A stretch of 62,741 nt of DNA from Marinilabiliaceae bacterium ANBcel2 (GCA_029688995.1 JARULA010000011.1:1-62741); one strand, 5' to 3'; shown: positions 49,562-58,064, numbered from the stretch's first letter. Notes: generated by a model from the sequence alone, not told the origin. Translations and numbers: made by a program.

Positions 49562-50521
49562 ATGGCACTTTTAATAACTCTTACAATAACCATCATTTTG
49601 CAGTTTTTTGCAGCTGCCGTAGCTGTAAAACTTACCAAAGTTACCAAATATAACCTCTCCTGGATGCTTATTTCATCTGGGTTCATTTTTATGGCAGTAC
49701 AAAGGTTGGCTGAGTTACTACCATTTATAACCGACGTAGAACCTCAAACTTACCGGCTTTTCTATATCTGGCTGGGTGCCATTACCAGCCTCTTTTTTGC
49801 CGGAGGTGTATTTCTTATACAGAAAATCTTTCAATATATGAAAGAGGTTGAAGTACAAAAACGCAATCAGGAAAAAGCTCTTCTCAATGCCATCATTCAA
49901 GCCGAAGAGCGCGAACGGCGCCGATTTGCCACAGAAATACATGACGGACTCGGCCCATTGTTATCAACCATAAAAATGTCCATCAGTTCATTGACAGCAA
50001 ATGAAGCAAACAATACAAACCTATCAGTTATAAAAAACACCAACATTGCTATTGGCGAGGCCATTAAAAGTGTGCAAGAAATATCAAATAATCTTAGTCC
50101 GCACATGCTTAAAAACTTTGGTGTGGCAAAAGCCATTCGAAACTTTATCAATAAAGTGAACCAGAGTAAAGGATTAAAAATAATACTAAATACCAATGCT
50201 CTCGACATAAGATTCCCGGAAGGCATCGAAATACTGATTTACCGTTCGGTGTGCGAACTTATAAATAATACCATAAAACACTCCCAGGCCACAAAGGTTG
50301 AAATAGATTTTCAAGTAAGGAACAGATTAATTGAATTGAAATACAAAGACAACGGTATTGGATTCGATACTCAAAACCTGTTTGCAGATAAAAAAGATTC
50401 AGGGACCGGATATTTTAACATGTTTAGTCGAATTAAGTCACTTCACGGAACTATGGAAGTTTTTTCAAATAAAAACAAAGGCGTTTATGTAATCATAACA
50501 ATTCCAGAAAATGAGAAATAA
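49562..50521 (+). CDS. NarL-type (HisKA_3) sensor histidine kinase
   Basis: 319 residues: three membrane helices in the first 100 residues (MALLITLTITIILQFF; NLSWMLISSGFIFMA; YIWLGAITSLFFAGGVFLI), a short coiled coil, HisKA_3 with RRRFATEIHDGLGPLLS (phospho-His), and HATPase (ELINNTIKHSQA, DNGIGFD). No separate extracellular sensor domain; it may sense membrane or quinone state. Overlaps the response regulator gene by 11 bases and heads the Hdr-like cluster. Confidence 0.92.
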   Translation: MALLITLTITIILQFFAAAVAVKLTKVTKYNLSWMLISSGFIFMAVQRLAELLPFITDVEPQTYRLFYIWLGAITSLFFAGGVFLIQKIFQYMKEVEVQKRNQEKALLNAIIQAEERERRRFATEIHDGLGPLLSTIKMSISSLTANEANNTNLSVIKNTNIAIGEAIKSVQEISNNLSPHMLKNFGVAKAIRNFINKVNQSKGLKIILNTNALDIRFPEGIEILIYRSVCELINNTIKHSQATKVEIDFQVRNRLIELKYKDNGIGFDTQNLFADKKDSGTGYFNMFSRIKSLHGTMEVFSNKNKGVYVIITIPENEK

Positions 50522-51161
50522 TATAGAAACAATAAAGATTTTTTTGGTAGATGACCATACTCTGTTTTTAAACGGTCTTGCCATGCTCCTAAGCTCCATG
50601 CCCGAAATGGAAATAATTGGTAAGGCTTTTAATGGTAAAGAATTTATCGAAAAGATCCCTGGCAACATGCCGGATGTGGTATTAATGGACATTGCTATGC
50701 CCGAGATGGATGGCATAGAAGCAACCCGAAGAGCACTAGAAATCAACCCAAAATTAAAAATCATAACTCTTTCTATGTATGATGATCAGGAATATTACAC
50801 CAAAATGGTTAAATGTGGAGTAAATGGTTTCATACTAAAAGACAGCGATATACAGGAAGTTTGTAATGCTATTTACACCGTTATCGATGGTGGAAACTAT
50901 TTCTCACATGAATTGCTGCGAAACCTGATTCTTACCCAAAAAGAAAAGCATATTACCACTGAAGACGACCTATCAGACAGAGAACTGGAGATTCTTATTG
51001 AAATATGCAAGGGACTATCCAACAACGAGATTGCCGAAAAACTGTTTATCAGCAAACGCACTGTAGAAAAACACCGGGCCAACATCCTTCTAAAAACAGA
51101 TTGTAAAAATACTGCCAGTCTGGTAGTGTATGCAATTAAAAAACAGTTAATTGAAATATAA
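50511..51161 (+). CDS. LuxR/NarL-type response regulator
   Basis: 216 residues: receiver domain (FLVDDHTLFLNGL, phospho-Asp in VVLMDIAMPEMDG, Lys in GFILKDSD) and C-terminal LuxR helix-turn-helix (LSDRELEILIEICKGLSNNE, IAEKLFISKRTVEKHRANIL). Partner of the overlapping kinase. It probably controls the Hdr-like genes that start 94 bases downstream or the divergent corrinoid operon; this is from position only. Confidence 0.95.
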   Translation: MRNNIETIKIFLVDDHTLFLNGLAMLLSSMPEMEIIGKAFNGKEFIEKIPGNMPDVVLMDIAMPEMDGIEATRRALEINPKLKIITLSMYDDQEYYTKMVKCGVNGFILKDSDIQEVCNAIYTVIDGGNYFSHELLRNLILTQKEKHITTEDDLSDRELEILIEICKGLSNNEIAEKLFISKRTVEKHRANILLKTDCKNTASLVVYAIKKQLIEI

Positions 51162-51255
51162 ATAGGTATTTATACTACCACGATATACGTATTTACTCCT
51201 ATTATAATAGGAAAAAACAAGGCTAATTTTGATTTACTAAATTAAATCAAAAATA

Positions 51256-51930
51256 ATGGCCAATTATTTCTCTCTCATAAACCAGGACATCAGATTCATT
51301 GAAGGCTTAACTGCCTGCATGAATTGCGGCGTATGCACCGCTATTTGTCCGGCTGCCACCTATTTCGACTACGACCCACGAAAAATTTGCCAGGATATTC
51401 AAACAAAAGACAATTCAATCATCGAATCGGTATTAAAAAGCAATGATATTTGGATGTGTGGACAGTGCCTTTCATGCAAAACTCGTTGTCCGCGTGACAA
51501 CACACCAGGTTATATCATACAGGTGTTACGTAAAGTATCGCAAAAAACCGGACTTTTTGTTAATTCTTCGCTGGGCCGCCAACAACTTCAGATTAAGCGA
51601 ACAATCGGACACAGTATTTTAGAAACTGGATATTGCGTACATCCCAAATTGGTTAAGCCTGAACTACATCCCGAACAAGGACCTGTCTGGGAATGGATTT
51701 TACAAAACGGCGAAAAACTATACAAACAATGCGGTTCAAACTATTATAAATCAGGAGAAGGAGGCGTTCGTAAAATTGATAAAAACACGTTATCCGAGCT
51801 CCACTCTATTATGGAAGAGACCGGAGCCATGGAGCTGTTTGATGATATTGAAAAAGGAATGGAAAAATATCATCAGTCCAAAGCAAAGCATGCATCAGGA
51901 AAAAACACAGAGACGAAATCACACTCATAA
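51256..51930 (+). CDS. HdrC-like protein with two [4Fe-4S] clusters
   Basis: 224 residues. Two cluster motifs: C21-MNCGVCTAICP and WMCGQCLSCKTRCP, each CxxCxxCxxxC-P. This is the HdrC layout (electron carrier between HdrA and HdrB), with a longer C-terminal tail than usual that is polar and ends in a Lys/Ser-rich stretch. First of five Hdr-like genes on one strand; gap to the next is 21 bases. Confidence 0.9.
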   Translation: MANYFSLINQDIRFIEGLTACMNCGVCTAICPAATYFDYDPRKICQDIQTKDNSIIESVLKSNDIWMCGQCLSCKTRCPRDNTPGYIIQVLRKVSQKTGLFVNSSLGRQQLQIKRTIGHSILETGYCVHPKLVKPELHPEQGPVWEWILQNGEKLYKQCGSNYYKSGEGGVRKIDKNTLSELHSIMEETGAMELFDDIEKGMEKYHQSKAKHASGKNTETKSHS

Positions 51931-51951
51931 TATTTCTAAAATAACACCATC

Positions 51952-52977
51952 ATGTTAAAAACATGGAATGAATACCAAAAAGAGGTTCCCGATGATCATT
52001 TTTTTTATGTGCGCAGTTGTATCAGACAAACATTTTTTCCGGGTTCGGAAACAATGCTTCTAAGAATACTTCGGGAGCATCTGAATAAAGATGTGTTTGA
52101 AGACCCACGTCATACCACATGTACCGGTATAGGCTACCATTCGGACATCATTCCCCTTGAAACAATTATGACCGTGGTTGGCCGACAACTGGCACTAATG
52201 ACCGAAGCCGGATACAAAAACCTGTTAGTATCATGTGTTACTTCCTTTGGTATTTATTTAGAAATACTTGATATGTGGAAACATTTTCCGGAAAAACTGG
52301 AAAACACCAAAATTGCACTCAAAAAATCGACTAACAGGGAGTTTGAGATACCCGAATCGGTATCGCATGCTTCGGATGTTATTTTCCACTTTAAAGATAA
52401 AATCAGGGAAAAATCAAATCTTAAACTTATAAATCTACAAACAGGACAACCACTAAAGGTGGTTGACCATATAGGATGTCATTACGCAAAAATATTTCCT
52501 CACGAAGGTTTTGGAGGAGCTGAGTTTCCTTCAGTTTTATCCGGACTGATTAAAACATGGGGCGGAGAAATGATTGATTATCCCGAAAGGCGTCACTGTT
52601 GCGGATTTGGTTTTCGTCACTACCTGGTGCAAGAGAACAGGGGGTATTCAATCTCTAATGCCAAATTAAAATTTGAATCAATGGCACAATACAAACCGGA
52701 TTTCATAATTGCCAATTGTCCCGGGTGTACCATGTTTCTGGATAAATGGCAATATGCTCTAGCCGAAATGACAGGGAAAACATACGACACAAAAAACAAT
52801 GGGATACCAGTTTTGACCTACGAAGAGCTGGCCGGATTAATGCTTGGCCATAACCCCTGGCAAATGGGAATGCAAATGCACCAAATTAATGTAGAGCCCC
52901 TTTTGGAAAAACTAGGTTATAATTATTGCAAAAAAGAGAAGTACTATCTGGCAGGAAAACCAACCAAATCACCATAA
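51952..52977 (+). CDS. HdrB-like protein, C-terminal CCG domain intact
   Basis: 341 residues. The C-terminal CCG domain is complete: DHIGCHY, RRHCCGFG and ANCPGC, the set that holds a non-cubane iron-sulfur cluster in heterodisulfide reductase. The N-terminal counterpart keeps only single Cys at the expected places (RSCIRQTF, TTCTGIGYHSD, VSCVTSFG), so the CCG and CxxC are broken. Thus one cluster instead of two is likely. In HdrB this subunit reduces a disulfide. Substrate here unknown. The next gene follows by 5 bases. Confidence 0.88.
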   Translation: MLKTWNEYQKEVPDDHFFYVRSCIRQTFFPGSETMLLRILREHLNKDVFEDPRHTTCTGIGYHSDIIPLETIMTVVGRQLALMTEAGYKNLLVSCVTSFGIYLEILDMWKHFPEKLENTKIALKKSTNREFEIPESVSHASDVIFHFKDKIREKSNLKLINLQTGQPLKVVDHIGCHYAKIFPHEGFGGAEFPSVLSGLIKTWGGEMIDYPERRHCCGFGFRHYLVQENRGYSISNAKLKFESMAQYKPDFIIANCPGCTMFLDKWQYALAEMTGKTYDTKNNGIPVLTYEELAGLMLGHNPWQMGMQMHQINVEPLLEKLGYNYCKKEKYYLAGKPTKSP

Positions 52978-52982
52978 ACATC

Positions 52983-54068
52983 ATGCAACAACCAACAGTC
53001 AATATCATTGGAGCAGGGCCAGCAGGACTCAATGCAGCAATCAGCCTGGCAAAACTAGAGATAAAAGTTAACCTATTTGAAAAACAAGATAAACCAGGCG
53101 GGCATCTCTCCCACTGGCACTCTTTGTTTCCCAATATGTACGATGCTAAAACGCTGCTAAAATCGACCATCAATAACATTAAACACCCAAACATAAAGCT
53201 TTATACATCTAAAAACATTAAGCAAATAAAAAGGCAAAACAACCAGTGGACTATTTCATCAGATCAAAACCAGGAATATACATCAGATGCTGTGATAATA
53301 ACTTCTGGCTTCAATCTATTTGATGCTACTAAAAAAGAGGAGTACGGATATGGTATCTATCCACAGGTGATAACCTCCTTAGAGTTAGAACAAATGTTTA
53401 ACAAACGAAGCAAATGGCCGTTTTCAGAAGAGATTGAAGCACCCAAAGCCGGATTCGTTCATTGCGTGGGTTCTCGAGACACTAAATGCGGGAACAATTG
53501 GTGCAGTAAGGTTTGTTGTGTAAAAGCAGTTAAACAGGCAATTGAATTTAAAAAGCTGTTTCCAAAAGCAGAAGTGAACTGCTTTTATATGGATTTGCGC
53601 ATGTTTGGCAAAGGCTACGAAGAACTTTACATGAAAGCACAGGTTGATTATAACATTCAGTTCGTTAGAGGCCGGTTGTCCGAAGCATCGCCTGCCAATG
53701 GCAATAAAGTAAATATAAAAGCTGAAGACACACTAATGAACCGGCCATTAAAGCAAAATTTGGATATGCTGGTTTTAATGGTTGGAATGACCCCGGCAAT
53801 ATTACTAAATAAACAATCAGAACATATTGATTTTGTAAAACCAAAATTTCAACAGGGTTTTATAACCCCGGTTGACAACTACCAAAGTATTATAAGTCAG
53901 GATACCCCAGGAGTTTTTGCAGCAGGCACCTGTAAGGGACCGGCGTCTCTGATTGATGTGATTCAGGATGCAAAAGCTACAGCCTTTGAAGTTTTAGAAT
54001 ATCTAAAAAAAGAAAAAGAAAAAAAAGCTGAAATACTAGAAAAATTCAACATGATATGTGCCCATTAA
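52983..54068 (+). CDS. Short HdrA/QmoA-like FAD oxidoreductase
   Basis: 361 residues from the ATG at 52983 (an in-frame upstream ATG lies inside the previous gene). FAD-binding VNIIGAGPAGLNAAISLA, GGHLSHW, a Cys-rich HdrA signature HCVGSRDTKCGNNWCSKVCC, then VGMTPAI and GVFAAGTCKGPASL. It lacks the ferredoxin-like extensions of full HdrA (about 650 residues) and is close to QmoA in length. It would take or pass electrons via FAD between HdrC-like subunits. Overlaps the following gene by 13 bases. Confidence 0.9.
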   Translation: MQQPTVNIIGAGPAGLNAAISLAKLEIKVNLFEKQDKPGGHLSHWHSLFPNMYDAKTLLKSTINNIKHPNIKLYTSKNIKQIKRQNNQWTISSDQNQEYTSDAVIITSGFNLFDATKKEEYGYGIYPQVITSLELEQMFNKRSKWPFSEEIEAPKAGFVHCVGSRDTKCGNNWCSKVCCVKAVKQAIEFKKLFPKAEVNCFYMDLRMFGKGYEELYMKAQVDYNIQFVRGRLSEASPANGNKVNIKAEDTLMNRPLKQNLDMLVLMVGMTPAILLNKQSEHIDFVKPKFQQGFITPVDNYQSIISQDTPGVFAAGTCKGPASLIDVIQDAKATAFEVLEYLKKEKEKKAEILEKFNMICAH

Positions 54069-54388
54069 ATTTTGGATATTCAGTTTCAGAAGTAAAAGTC
54101 ATTGACCTTAACCAGGAGAAACCAGTCTGGCTTAAAAAGATTTTTAAGCTTGAGCCGTCATTGTACCGCTGTATTTCTTGCGGTAACTGCGCTGCAATAT
54201 GCACAGCAGGCCACTTTACCGAGATGAAATTTTATCGCTTATGTTTAAACGCATTTAGAGGACAAACCAGTGAGTTAAAGAACAATGCCAAAGCATGTAT
54301 TTTGTGCGGAAAGTGCCAGTTTGCATGTCCGCGTGGAGTAAACATCAGGCATGCAATAATGCTAATAACACAAATACAACAACCATGA
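54056..54388 (+). CDS. Second HdrC-like ferredoxin subunit
   Basis: 110 residues with two [4Fe-4S] motifs: CISCGNCAAICTAGHF and CILCGKCQFACPRGVN, the second having the usual Pro. Smaller than the first HdrC-like protein and more like classical HdrC. It overlaps its neighbours at both ends (13 bases upstream, ATGA overlap downstream), so all are translationally coupled. Probably passes electrons between the flavoprotein and the membrane subunit. Confidence 0.9.
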   Translation: MCPLNFGYSVSEVKVIDLNQEKPVWLKKIFKLEPSLYRCISCGNCAAICTAGHFTEMKFYRLCLNAFRGQTSELKNNAKACILCGKCQFACPRGVNIRHAIMLITQIQQP

Positions 54389-56205
54389 TGCACCCATTCA
54401 CAATTCCATTTGTGGTTGGCTTTACAATGATGTTTATAGTTTTAATCATCAGGTACAGCAATTGGTTTAGAGGTTTTTCGATAGAAAATCGTAAACGAAT
54501 TGCCAACCACATGTTTTCACGCAAAACCATTCAGGCACTTAATGAAATATTCAAAGAATCGTTATTACACCTAAAAATATACAAAACCAACCCTATACTG
54601 GGATATATGCACATGAGCTTCGCATTTGGCTGGTTTTTGTTGATCGTTGGCGGAAAACTGGAAACATGGTACTACACCGGAAACTTTGTAAATCCACCGC
54701 AATATGCCATATTTTTCAGGTTTTTTCATCCGGTAACAGAAGCCACAACCATTCATAGAATCTTCGATTTTTACATGGAATTTTCATTGCTGATAGTGCT
54801 TTCCGGACTGGCAATAGCTATGGTCAAACGCATCAGAAAACGTGTAACCGGCATAAAAAACACCACACACCACACTCGTGCCAACCGCTTTGCATTAACC
54901 GTTTTATGGTTTATTTTTCCCCTGCGCCTTTTAGCAGAATCAGCAACCACCTCAATACACGGTGGAGGAAGCTACCTTACCAAAATAACTTCAACATTAC
55001 CATTTCACACGACTGTAGAACTGCCTCTCTGGTGGGCATACTCAATCTCGTTAGGGATGTTTTTCCTTTGCTTGCCGTTTTCCAGATATCTTCACATCCC
55101 CACCGAAATGATAACCATCCTATTAAAAAAATGGGGTGTTAAACCAGAATTAAAACTAACAACAAACAAAGGGTTACAAGCATTTGAGATACACTCCTGC
55201 TCAGGTTGTGGAATATGTCTGGATGCCTGTCCTGCAATTGGAGTTGGCAATAATAAATTCCAATCGGTTTATTTTATTAATGAAATGAGAAATGGAAAAG
55301 ACCATTATAAAACAACAGGTCTTTGTCTTAGTTGCGGGTCATGCCAGCAATCATGTCCCGTTGGCATTAAACTTGAACCCCTAAGAATTGCAGCTAGAGA
55401 GAATCTTAATTCCACAATGCAATTCATCCACACCTACCTACCATCAAAAATGATATTGTGGCCCGAAACTACAAATGTTATACTGTACACAGGTTGTATG
55501 GGAAGAATGAATCCCCGCACTACAAAATCAATAAAAAAACTGCTTGCTGAAGCCAACATTGAGTACATTCATGTCGATGAAGATGAAAACATTTGCTGCG
55601 GACGACCAATGGCTCTGGCCGGTGCCAAAGAACAGGCAGAGATTATGATATCACGAAATCGAGACATCATACATTCATACAACGGAAAAGTCTTGGTAAC
55701 CACTTGTCCCATATGCTTCAAACAGTTCAAAAACAGTTATAACCTGAACTTACCTGTTATGCATCACTCCATGTATATCAACCAATTAATGGAAAAAGGC
55801 AAACTAAAACGTCACCAATCAGAATTGAATTTCTCCTATCACGACCCATGCGAACTTGGAAGAGCCTTTAATTGTTACGACGCTCCCCGCGAAGTACTTA
55901 AACATGCAGGTAACGTAATTCAATTAAGCATGGAGAAAGAGAAATCATTATGCTGCGGAAACAACATGGGAACCATTCTTCTAAAACGAGAAGATCGTCA
56001 GCAAATAACAGATAAAACCCTAACAGTTTTATCGAAAAACAATCCAGATTACATCGTAACCTCCTGTCCGGTTTGCAAAAACACCCTTTCGCAGCAAAGC
56101 TCGATCCCTGTAAAAGATATTGCTGAAGTACTAACTGAATTACCTGGAATCAAACAAAAAAAAGAACCATCAGCTTCTCCTCTTCCACAAGGAAAAGCTG
56201 ATTAG
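54385..56205 (+). CDS. Fused membrane cytochrome/HdrD protein (HdrE-HdrD or DsrM-DsrK like)
   Basis: 606 residues. N-terminal part has about five membrane helices with conserved His (MHMSFAFGWFLL, HPVTEATTIHRIFDFY, PLRLLAESATTSIHGGG), like NarI/DsrM cytochrome b. Then two [4Fe-4S] motifs (CSGCGICLDACP, CLSCGSCQQSCP), then two complete CCG domains (YTGCMGRM ... ICCGRP ... CPICF; HDPCELG ... LCCGNN ... CPVCK). It would link the cytoplasmic Hdr-like subunits to the quinone pool. Start ATG at 54385 shares ATGA with the previous stop. The last residues lie in a terminator hairpin used by the opposing gene. Confidence 0.9.
   Translation: MMHPFTIPFVVGFTMMFIVLIIRYSNWFRGFSIENRKRIANHMFSRKTIQALNEIFKESLLHLKIYKTNPILGYMHMSFAFGWFLLIVGGKLETWYYTGNFVNPPQYAIFFRFFHPVTEATTIHRIFDFYMEFSLLIVLSGLAIAMVKRIRKRVTGIKNTTHHTRANRFALTVLWFIFPLRLLAESATTSIHGGGSYLTKITSTLPFHTTVELPLWWAYSISLGMFFLCLPFSRYLHIPTEMITILLKKWGVKPELKLTTNKGLQAFEIHSCSGCGICLDACPAIGVGNNKFQSVYFINEMRNGKDHYKTTGLCLSCGSCQQSCPVGIKLEPLRIAARENLNSTMQFIHTYLPSKMILWPETTNVILYTGCMGRMNPRTTKSIKKLLAEANIEYIHVDEDENICCGRPMALAGAKEQAEIMISRNRDIIHSYNGKVLVTTCPICFKQFKNSYNLNLPVMHHSMYINQLMEKGKLKRHQSELNFSYHDPCELGRAFNCYDAPREVLKHAGNVIQLSMEKEKSLCCGNNMGTILLKREDRQQITDKTLTVLSKNNPDYIVTSCPVCKNTLSQQSSIPVKDIAEVLTELPGIKQKKEPSASPLPQGKAD
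56147..56202 (-). terminator. Terminator of the FISUMP gene inside the Hdr gene's 3' end
   Basis: ATCAGCTT (56169-56176) pairs with AAGCTGAT (56195-56202); on the minus strand a long T-run follows. It lies within the last codons of the membrane Hdr-like gene (stop at 56205). Confidence 0.65.
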
Positions 56206-56273
56206 TTATAAAAAACCCGACCAAAACCAATTGAAAAAACCAGTAATTATCTGTTTTAAAGGAGAAGGTGGCT
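56202..56273 (+). repeat. Direct repeat copy 1 beside the FISUMP gene
   Basis: Nearly identical to 57074-57143: both contain CGACCAAAACCAATTGAAAA, then AACC[AT]GTAATTATCTG, then TTTTAAAGG[AG]GAAGG. Downstream of this copy the text GTGGCTAAAACGGTCAAAAT resembles IS21-type ends, but that is weak. Confidence 0.85.
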
Positions 56274-56325
56274 AAAACGGTCAAAATATGCCAGTGATTT
56301 CGGTTTAACTTTTGCCAATTTAAAC

Positions 56326-56994
56326 CTACTCCTTGATACATCTAACTGAGAAGCCTACATCCTTAACTGTATCAAATATACCAAGGGTGGTGCTGGCTCT
56401 AAACAAAAATACATACATTGCATTTGTTTTGCTCGTTTCGGATGAACTCCACCAGTTTCCCCAGTCACCCATAGCCTCAAAAGAGCCATCAGCTTGTCGG
56501 CTTCCACCGGGAAGAGCTGTAAAGCCAGTCTCATTGGTATCACCAACACTGGTAGATAACCAATGCTTTAAACCCGACTCTTTAAGCTTACCACCGCCAC
56601 CAACTCCTAGATAACTAGAGAGTTTATCCCAATCACTACTATTTGGAACACGCCATCCCACCGGACATAATCTATCATCCGCTGCAGTGTACCAATTATA
56701 GAGAGCTCCGTAGTTGCTATTTTTAAACTCCTCATCATTTTTATACCAGGAGTATGCAGGCTTATTAAGATCTTCCCATTTACTGGCCGATACAACATGT
56801 AAAATAGGCGAGCCATCATTAAAATGAGTTGTCCGTAAATCCTCACCCATCCACATTTGATCACCTATTTTAACGATGCTATAAACATTCCCATCAATAT
56901 CAGATACCGATTTTTCATTCGGATTATGAGCCAAAATGTTATTTGATAACACCGGAAGCACTGTTAGTAGTATTACTATTCCTAAACTTTTCAT
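56326..56994 (-). CDS. Exported FISUMP-domain protein
   Basis: 222 residues: signal peptide, then the Fibrobacter succinogenes major paralogous domain (DIDGNVYSIVKIGDQMWMGE, LYNWYTAADD, LCPVGWRVPNSSDWDKL, GFTALPGGSRQADGSF, WWSSSE, GFSVRCI). The domain occurs on cell-surface proteins of Bacteroidota and Fibrobacter and has a C-type-lectin-like look; its role is unclear. It lacks a T9SS tail and a lipobox. The gene lies between two about 70-base direct repeats, as if inserted or duplicated as a cassette. Confidence 0.85.
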   Translation of the reverse strand: MKSLGIVILLTVLPVLSNNILAHNPNEKSVSDIDGNVYSIVKIGDQMWMGEDLRTTHFNDGSPILHVVSASKWEDLNKPAYSWYKNDEEFKNSNYGALYNWYTAADDRLCPVGWRVPNSSDWDKLSSYLGVGGGGKLKESGLKHWLSTSVGDTNETGFTALPGGSRQADGSFEAMGDWGNWWSSSETSKTNAMYVFLFRASTTLGIFDTVKDVGFSVRCIKE

Positions 56995-57073
56995 AATTAT
57001 AATTATATTAATTAAAAACCATAAAAATAAATCTTTACAATTTAAAAACCTATAAGTTTAAAAAAAATATACG

Positions 57074-57143
57074 TTAGTTTTATAAAAAACCGACCAAAAC
57101 CAATTGAAAAAACCTGTAATTATCTGTTTTAAAGGGGAAGGCT
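57074..57143 (+). repeat. Direct repeat copy 2 beside the FISUMP gene
   Basis: Second copy of the repeat at 56202-56273, same orientation, 80 bases upstream of the FISUMP start. It may include that gene's promoter. Confidence 0.85.
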
Positions 57144-57180
57144 ACTTTCTTAAATTATCCTAATATAAAATCAACATCAA

Positions 57181-57243
57181 TTCATTTAGCTGGATTCTCT
57201 GGAGCTTCTCTTCCTATTCAAATTTTCGCTTACTTTTACTCAT
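57181..57243 (-). mobile_element. IS3-like OrfA N-terminal remnant
   Basis: The minus strand starts at 57243 with MSKSKRKFE, then an in-frame stop, then EEKLQRI, matching the opening of IS3-family OrfA (helix-turn-helix transposase subunit). Nothing further is preserved. A putative IS end (CACTGGACACAATTTGT on the minus strand) lies just upstream, inside repeat copy B. Confidence 0.5.
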
Positions 57244-57264
57244 ACTTTTGCTAATTTACTGTAC

Positions 57265-57323
57265 TAATTTGATTTTACAAATTGTGTCCAGTGAATTAAG
57301 GAGTTAATACATAAGCACATAAT
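57265..57323 (+). repeat. Direct repeat copy B, right of the Hdr region
   Basis: Counterpart of 49477-49533. It ends where the group II intron remnant begins, suggesting that an insertion sequence broke the intron here. Confidence 0.7.
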
Positions 57324-57995
57324 GGATCACATCCAAAAGTTGGCGGGTTGCAGAACTTTCTCAATCAGTGTTTCTTCCATTCTCTTTTCTGTTTCCTATT
57401 ACACTTTCACCGGGCTGGTAAGCTTTCAACTTAGACCTCCCTGGCAAATTTGTAACGATTTAAAGTTCCGTCCTTCGGTGTTCACTTATTATGTCAGGAA
57501 ACCCGGCTAATACAGTTCGCTCGTACGCCGCAATTTTCCTTCCGGTTAATACCGTGAATCGGTAGCATCCTCACCTACTATGACTTCTGCTAACGGCTCC
57601 ACATGTCCAGCTCGTCGACGTAGAGCTATCTCCTGGTAAGAGCTTTATCCTTCAGTCTACTCCTGTCGCATCTACATAACTGCCCTTTTGGTGTTCTTTG
57701 GGCTTTACTATGATGTGCTTGTTTACCCGAACAATCATACCTTATATGCGCCTTACAGGATATGCTAATCCTGTAAGTACAGACCTTTGCAGGTTGGCTT
57801 CCTTCACTTTATACCTCAGGGTAAACCAGCTTGCCACTTGCTAATGCTTCGAGGTATCACCCTCGCGCATAAGGGATTTTCACTCTCTGGATAAAAGTAT
57901 TCCCACTCTCTAAGACTACTTGAAAAAGATTTGTATTTTTTGAATTTTTTCTTGAAATTCAAGGTGGTGCCCTGCTGCTCATGCAGGGCACACAC
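57324..57995 (-). mobile_element. Truncated group II intron (5' part, reading leftward)
   Basis: The minus strand begins near 57995 with GTGTGCCCTGCATG, matching the GUGYG 5' end of group II introns, and is followed by about 600 bases of GC-richer, structured-looking sequence. It then reaches an intron-encoded protein start (57380) and breaks off. Domains V and VI and nearly all of the reverse transcriptase are missing, so it cannot splice or move on its own. Confidence 0.75.
57327..57380 (-). pseudogene. ltrA: Start of a group II intron reverse transcriptase/maturase
   Basis: From ATG at 57380 the frame reads METLIE-type text (EETLIEKVLQPANFW), the usual N-terminus of intron-encoded proteins, then stops after 17 codons exactly where repeat copy B begins. 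The full protein has about 400-600 residues. Confidence 0.7.
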
Positions 57996-58064
57996 ATGGT
58001 ATAGCCAACAAGCTAAAATGAAGATAATCTCCCTAAAATTGATTATTTTTGAAATAAAAAAACT

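Noticed and set aside
51256-56205. Reading the Hdr-like genes as a QmoABC or sulfur-oxidation sHdr cluster
   Set aside because: No aprAB, sat, dsr, tusA or lipoate-binding protein genes are present, and gene order and fusion differ.
57322-57510. 62-residue rightward open frame
   Set aside because: It runs antisense through the group II intron remnant and has no protein-like features.
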